From Candidatus Omnitrophota bacterium (lineage in GTDB: Bacteria > Omnitrophota > Gorgyraeia > 2-02-FULL-51-18): a stretch of 9,442 bases of DNA. The position numbers were made by a program, and so were the translations under genes. Positions 6,653 through 9,442 of this stretch are shown here, one piece after another. Each line of letters opens with the position of its first letter. The first letter of the stretch is position 1. Where the stretch lies: the NCBI GenBank assembly GCA_023247955.1, contig JAHFFL010000027.1, positions 1 through 9,442 on the forward strand, written 5' to 3'. The notes below the pieces were generated by a model. That model searched no databases. It had not been told where the DNA came from and saw only the letters and a program-made list of their open reading frames with translations.

Positions 6653-7174
6653 TCACCCTCCGCCCTTGTTCCTGAAAAACTGGCTGATATTCTTGAAGAA
6701 GCCTTTCTTGGGCGGTTCCTTCTTCGGCTCTTCACGCTGGGGTTCGTGAGTCTCCGGCTTGGCCCCTTTCTCCGGCCTTTTCTCTTTGGTTTTGACGGGC
6801 TCTTTGACGATGATCTCTTTCTCGGTCAGCTCCAGAAGCGCGAGCTGCGCCCCGTCGCCTTTGCGTCTTTCCAGATGCAGGATGCGCGTGTAGCCACCGA
6901 TACGGCTTTTGAAGCGGGGCGCGACCTCTTTAAAAACCTTAGAAGTCAACCCATGATCCTGAAGATAGGAAAAGACTCGCCGACGCGCAGCGAGGGTGTC
7001 CCTTTTCCCAAGCGTGATCACGCGCTCAGCCAGCTGCCTGGCGGCCTTTGCTTTCTGCAGCGTCGTTTTTATTTCCTGATGGCGTAGCAGACTTGAAACA
7101 AGATTTTCGACAAGCGCCCGGCGCTCGGGGGCATTGCGGCCGAGCCGCTCGCGGGTGCGGCGATTGTGTCTCAT
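6653..7174 (-). CDS. rplQ: Large-subunit ribosomal protein bL17 with long charged C-terminal tail
   Basis: Residues 1-119 are a standard L17: MRHNRRTRERLGRNAPERRALVENL at the start, then TTLQKAKAARQLAERVITLGKR (37-58), GGYTRILHLERRKGDGAQLALLEL (93-116). L17 sits near the peptide exit tunnel of the 50S subunit. Typical bacterial L17 ends near residue 115-130, whereas this one continues to 173. The extra part (about 121-173) is rich in Lys, Glu and Pro and then closes with an aromatic/basic segment KKGFFKNISQFFRNKGGG (156-173). The start ATG overlaps the rpoA stop by 4 nt (ATGA), with GGAGAG a few nt upstream, the usual coupled arrangement. The tail is coded in the same frame and style as the core, so it does not look like a frameshift artefact. 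Confidence 0.97.
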   Translation of the reverse strand: MRHNRRTRERLGRNAPERRALVENLVSSLLRHQEIKTTLQKAKAARQLAERVITLGKRDTLAARRRVFSYLQDHGLTSKVFKEVAPRFKSRIGGYTRILHLERRKGDGAQLALLELTEKEIIVKEPVKTKEKRPEKGAKPETHEPQREEPKKEPPKKGFFKNISQFFRNKGGG

Positions 7175-8175
7175 TCCAACTCTCCGCCGTATTTCTTCAG
7201 TTTTTCAAGATCCACTTCCATTCCAAAATTCAATCCCATCTCTTTCAGGATATTGGTGATCTCAGTCAGTGATTTCTTGCCGAAATTGCGGTATTTCAGC
7301 ATTTCCATCTCCGTTTTCTTCACAAGCTCGCCGATGGTCTTGATGTGGGCTTCCCGCAGGCAGTTGGCGCTGCGCACCGAAAGCTCAAGCTCCGAGACGG
7401 GCTGCGCGAACCGCTTATAAATCTCAAGCTCCTTGTCGTCGGAGACATCCGCCACCTGGTCTTCTTCGGGGAGCTTGCCAAAATTCACAAACACATCCAG
7501 ATGGCGCTGTAGGATGTTGGAGGCGTAAAGGATCGCGTCCTTCGGCGATATGCTGCCGTTGGTCCAAACCTCCACGATCAACTTGTCATAATCGGTCATC
7601 TGCCCCACGCGGGTGTCTTCGACGTGAAAATTCACGCGCTTGACCGGCGTAAAAATGGAGTCGACGGCGATCACGCCGATCGGCTGGCTTTCTTTCTTGT
7701 TGCGCTCCGCCGGCACGTACCCCCTACCCTTCTGGACTTCCAACTCCATGCGAAACGGCACATTCTTCGTGAGCGTCGCGATATGGAGGTCCGGATTGAT
7801 GATCTCCACGGTATCGTCGGTGGCAATGTCTTTGGCCGTAATCGCCCCCTTCTGGCTGACTTCAAGCCGCAGGGTCTTGGGCGCCCGCGTATGGGAACGG
7901 ATCACGAGGTTTTTGATGTTCAGGACAATCTCCGTCATGTCTTCGGTGATTCCCGGGATGGAAGAGAACTCATGCGACACTCCTTCCAGCTTGACCGACG
8001 TCACGGCGGCCCCTTCCAGAGAAGACAGAAGCACGCGCCTCAAAGAATTTCCTATCGTGACTCCGTATCCCCTCTCGAACGGTTCGGCGACAAACCTCCC
8101 ATAGCTCTCGGTGAGCGTCTCCTCGTCACATTCCAGTTTTTTCGGCACCTCAAAGGACCTTAACGCAATTCCCAT
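7171..8175 (-). CDS. rpoA: DNA-directed RNA polymerase alpha subunit
   Basis: The 334-aa protein has both domains of alpha. The N-terminal assembly domain (about 1-230) has FVAEPFERGYGVTIGNSLRRVLLSSLEGAAVTSVK (29-63) and the GITEDMTEIVLNIK dimer/beta-contact strand (75-88). A short linker follows, then the C-terminal domain (about 255-318) with VSELELSVRSANCL and FGKKSLTEI. R268 corresponds to E. coli R265, which binds UP elements and activators, and the SANC and GKKS contact residues are kept. The end after about 318 is a short charged tail. Start ATG at 8175 has GAGGAG 9 nt upstream. It lies 63 nt after rpsD, the largest gap in the unit, and overlaps rplQ by 4 nt. Length and order are standard. 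Confidence 0.98.
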   Translation of the reverse strand: MGIALRSFEVPKKLECDEETLTESYGRFVAEPFERGYGVTIGNSLRRVLLSSLEGAAVTSVKLEGVSHEFSSIPGITEDMTEIVLNIKNLVIRSHTRAPKTLRLEVSQKGAITAKDIATDDTVEIINPDLHIATLTKNVPFRMELEVQKGRGYVPAERNKKESQPIGVIAVDSIFTPVKRVNFHVEDTRVGQMTDYDKLIVEVWTNGSISPKDAILYASNILQRHLDVFVNFGKLPEEDQVADVSDDKELEIYKRFAQPVSELELSVRSANCLREAHIKTIGELVKKTEMEMLKYRNFGKKSLTEITNILKEMGLNFGMEVDLEKLKKYGGELE

Positions 8176-8204
8176 CGTCGGTTTCTCCTCTCGTTAAAAC
8201 TCTT

Positions 8205-8229
8205 CACAAAAATCGTGAGCACCTTTGTG
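8205..8229 (-). repeat. Small imperfect inverted repeat between rpsD and rpoA
   Basis: In the 63-nt gap the transcript can form a 6-bp stem CACAAA/TTTGTG with a 13-nt loop (8229-8224 with 8210-8205). Alternatively it can form two small 4-bp hairpins, GCAC/GTGC (8230-8219) and TCAC/GTGA (8218-8204). No U-run follows, so it is not an intrinsic terminator. It might tune rpoA translation or act as a processing site, but it is AT-rich and could be chance. Confidence 0.25.
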
Positions 8230-8238
8230 CGAATTCCT

Positions 8239-8865
8239 TTATTTGGAATAAAGCTCGACAATCAATTGTTCCTGTATCGGCATTTGAATATCTGGACGCT
8301 CCGGAAGCCGTTTCACTGTGGCTTTTAGATTCGCCGCGTCCAGGGTCAGCCACTCCACCGTCTTTTGTTCTTTATTCTGCTCATAAAATGCCTTAAAGCG
8401 CTCCTTCATTTTATCAGTGGCGCGGATTTCTACCGTATCACCAGGGCTCACCGCGTAGGATGGCACGTTCACTTGCCTGTCACCCAGCCACACATGGCCG
8501 TGCCTTACGGTTTGTCTGGCCTCCGACCGGGACGCCGCCGCGCCCATGCGATACAGCACGTTGTCGAGACGCCTTTCGAGCATCACGAGCAGCGCGATGC
8601 CGGTCACTCCTTTGGACCGCGTCGCTTTTCTGAAATAAAACTTAAACTGCTTCTCAAGGACCCCGTAGATACGTTTGACCTTTTGTTTTTCGCGAAGCTG
8701 GACGCCGTAATCGGAAAGTTTTTGGCGACCCTGCCCGTGCATGCCCGGCACATACTCACGCCGCTCGACCGCACACTTCGGCGTATAGCACCGGCTGCCC
8801 TTCAAAAAAAGCTTCATCTTCTCGCGGCGGCAAAGCCGGCAAACAGAAGCGTTATAACGTCCCAT
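8239..8865 (-). CDS. rpsD: Small-subunit ribosomal protein uS4, zinc-binding form
   Basis: The 208-aa protein binds the 5' domain of 16S rRNA and nucleates 30S assembly. The N-terminus has C9-x2-C12 and C26-x4-C31, a four-cysteine zinc site as in the Thermus and other C+ forms of S4 (E. coli S4 lacks it). YVPGMHGQGRQKLSDYGVQLREKQKVKRIYG (38-68) and the S4 RNA-binding domain (about 98-160) beginning RRLDNVLYRMGAAASRSEARQTVRHGHV are canonical. The ATG at 8865 overlaps the rpsK stop by one base (TGATG), and GGAGG lies upstream within rpsK. In several bacteria S4 represses its own operon by binding the leader mRNA. The leader of this operon is outside the window, so regulation cannot be judged here. 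Confidence 0.98.
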   Translation of the reverse strand: MGRYNASVCRLCRREKMKLFLKGSRCYTPKCAVERREYVPGMHGQGRQKLSDYGVQLREKQKVKRIYGVLEKQFKFYFRKATRSKGVTGIALLVMLERRLDNVLYRMGAAASRSEARQTVRHGHVWLGDRQVNVPSYAVSPGDTVEIRATDKMKERFKAFYEQNKEQKTVEWLTLDAANLKATVKRLPERPDIQMPIQEQLIVELYSK

Positions 8866-9257
8866 CAGACTCTCCTCCGTTTCGGAGGCCGGCAGCCGTT
8901 ATGCGGGATCGGCGTGACGTCCTTGATCATGCTGATCGAAAGGCCGGCGGCCTGAAGCGCGCGGATCGCCGATTCCCTTCCGGAGCCCGGCCCTTTGACG
9001 TTCACCTCCACCGTTTTCATGCCGTGCTCGACGGCTTTTTTCGCAGCGGCCTCGGCCGTGACCTGCGCCGCAAACGGCGTGGATTTTTTGGATCCCGAAA
9101 AACCCGAAGAACCGCAGCTTCCCCAGACGACGACATTGCCCGATCGGTCCGTGATCGTGACAATCGTGTTGTTGAAGGTCGCCAAAATATGGGCGACGCC
9201 TTCGGAGACGTTGCGGATAATTTTCTTACGCGATTTGAATTTCTTTGTCTTTGCCAC
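8865..9257 (-). CDS. rpsK: Small-subunit ribosomal protein uS11
   Basis: The 130-aa protein forms part of the 30S platform near the mRNA exit and E site. Signature segments are [19 protein letters not shown] (23-41), the [11 protein letters not shown] stretch (55-65), [21 protein letters not shown] (86-106) and the nearly invariant C-terminus [15 protein letters not shown] (116-130). The start is GTG at 9257, with a strong GGAGGTGAT 8 nt upstream. An ATG just before it is out of frame and is not used. It begins 27 nt after rpsM and overlaps rpsD by one base. Length and order are standard. Confidence 0.98.
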   Translation of the reverse strand: MAKTKKFKSRKKIIRNVSEGVAHILATFNNTIVTITDRSGNVVVWGSCGSSGFSGSKKSTPFAAQVTAEAAAKKAVEHGMKTVEVNVKGPGSGRESAIRALQAAGLSISMIKDVTPIPHNGCRPPKRRRV

Positions 9258-9284
9258 TGATTTTCATCACCTCCGTTAAAATCC

Positions 9285-9442
9285 TTAGGCCTTCTTGGCT
9301 TCGGCAGCCGCCGGTTTCTTGGGCGCGGCGGTTTCCTTCTTGCGTTGGGCGCCGATGGTCTTTTTCGGACCCTTGCGCGTCCTGGCATTTGTGCGTGTCC
9401 TCTGCCCATGCACCGGAAGCCCTCGCTTATGCCGAATCCCGC
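9285..9442 (-). CDS. rpsM: Small-subunit ribosomal protein uS13, C-terminal fragment (runs off right edge)
   Basis: Only the last 52 codons plus stop are present; the 5' part lies beyond the window. The fragment opens [24 protein letters not shown], the conserved C-terminal rRNA/tRNA-contacting part of S13. After this comes a lysine/alanine tail of about 25 residues ending EAKKA, somewhat longer than in E. coli. S13 sits in the head of the 30S subunit and contacts the P-site tRNA and L5. The stop is TAA at 9287-9285, 27 nt before rpsK. It is the most upstream visible gene of the long unit. Confidence 0.96.
   Translation of the reverse strand, partial: GIRHKRGLPVHGQRTRTNARTRKGPKKTIGAQRKKETAAPKKPAAAEAKKA

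Noticed and set aside
6640..6680. Internal promoter before the aspartate-type aminotransferase
   Set aside because: A TAAAAT sequence lies near the rplQ end, but no -35 is found at a suitable distance, and a start from it would fall at or past the GTG start codon.
1..9442. A novel defence, mobile or secretion system
   Set aside because: Every gene matches a housekeeping or central-metabolism family. There are no integrases, transposases, toxin-antitoxin pairs, CRISPR repeats or unusual gene clusters, so nothing in the window supports such a system.

Overview
The window carries ten complete protein genes, one short leader ORF and two partial genes, all on the minus strand; read it from right to left to follow transcription. 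It looks like the chromosome of a diderm (outer-membrane) bacterium of moderate GC, because it has a TonB-type energy transducer, a standard bacterial S13-S11-S4-alpha-L17 block and sigma70-type promoters. The L17 and S13 proteins carry basic or charged C-terminal tails, and five of twelve visible start codons are GTG. I cannot fix the phylum from this stretch. The style fits an uncultured lineage such as Omnitrophota or Elusimicrobiota, but that is a low-confidence guess.

Region 1 (9442 to 1569) is one tightly packed transcription unit: rpsM (3' end), rpsK, rpsD, rpoA, rplQ, a class-I aspartate-type aminotransferase, isocitrate dehydrogenase, lipoyl synthase, an AlaC-type aminotransferase and a family-2 glycosyltransferase. 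Gaps run from 4-nt overlaps to 63 nt, and I see no internal terminator. The ribosomal 'alpha operon' therefore appears to continue into central metabolism. Isocitrate dehydrogenase makes 2-oxoglutarate, the precursor of glutamate. The two aminotransferases can use glutamate to make aspartate and alanine. LipA makes the lipoyl cofactor used by the 2-oxoacid dehydrogenases and the glycine cleavage system.

Region 2 (1578 to 214) is a second unit with its own promoter: a 9-codon leader ORF, queH (last step of queuosine biosynthesis) and a TonB-like gene overlapping queH by 11 nt. The leader ORF has a better ribosome binding site than queH and ends 2 nt before the queH GTG. A small hairpin pairs across the queH start region, which suggests translational coupling.

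Region 3 (175 to 1) has a near-consensus promoter whose spacer contains a perfect 6-bp inverted repeat with CIRCE-like half-sites, followed by the first 28 codons of gap (glyceraldehyde-3-phosphate dehydrogenase), which runs off the left edge.

No mobile element, CRISPR array, RNA gene or recognisable new multi-gene system was found. The items most worth checking are the two regulatory regions (queH and gap), the coenzyme signature of the isocitrate dehydrogenase, the L17 tail and the extended alpha operon.
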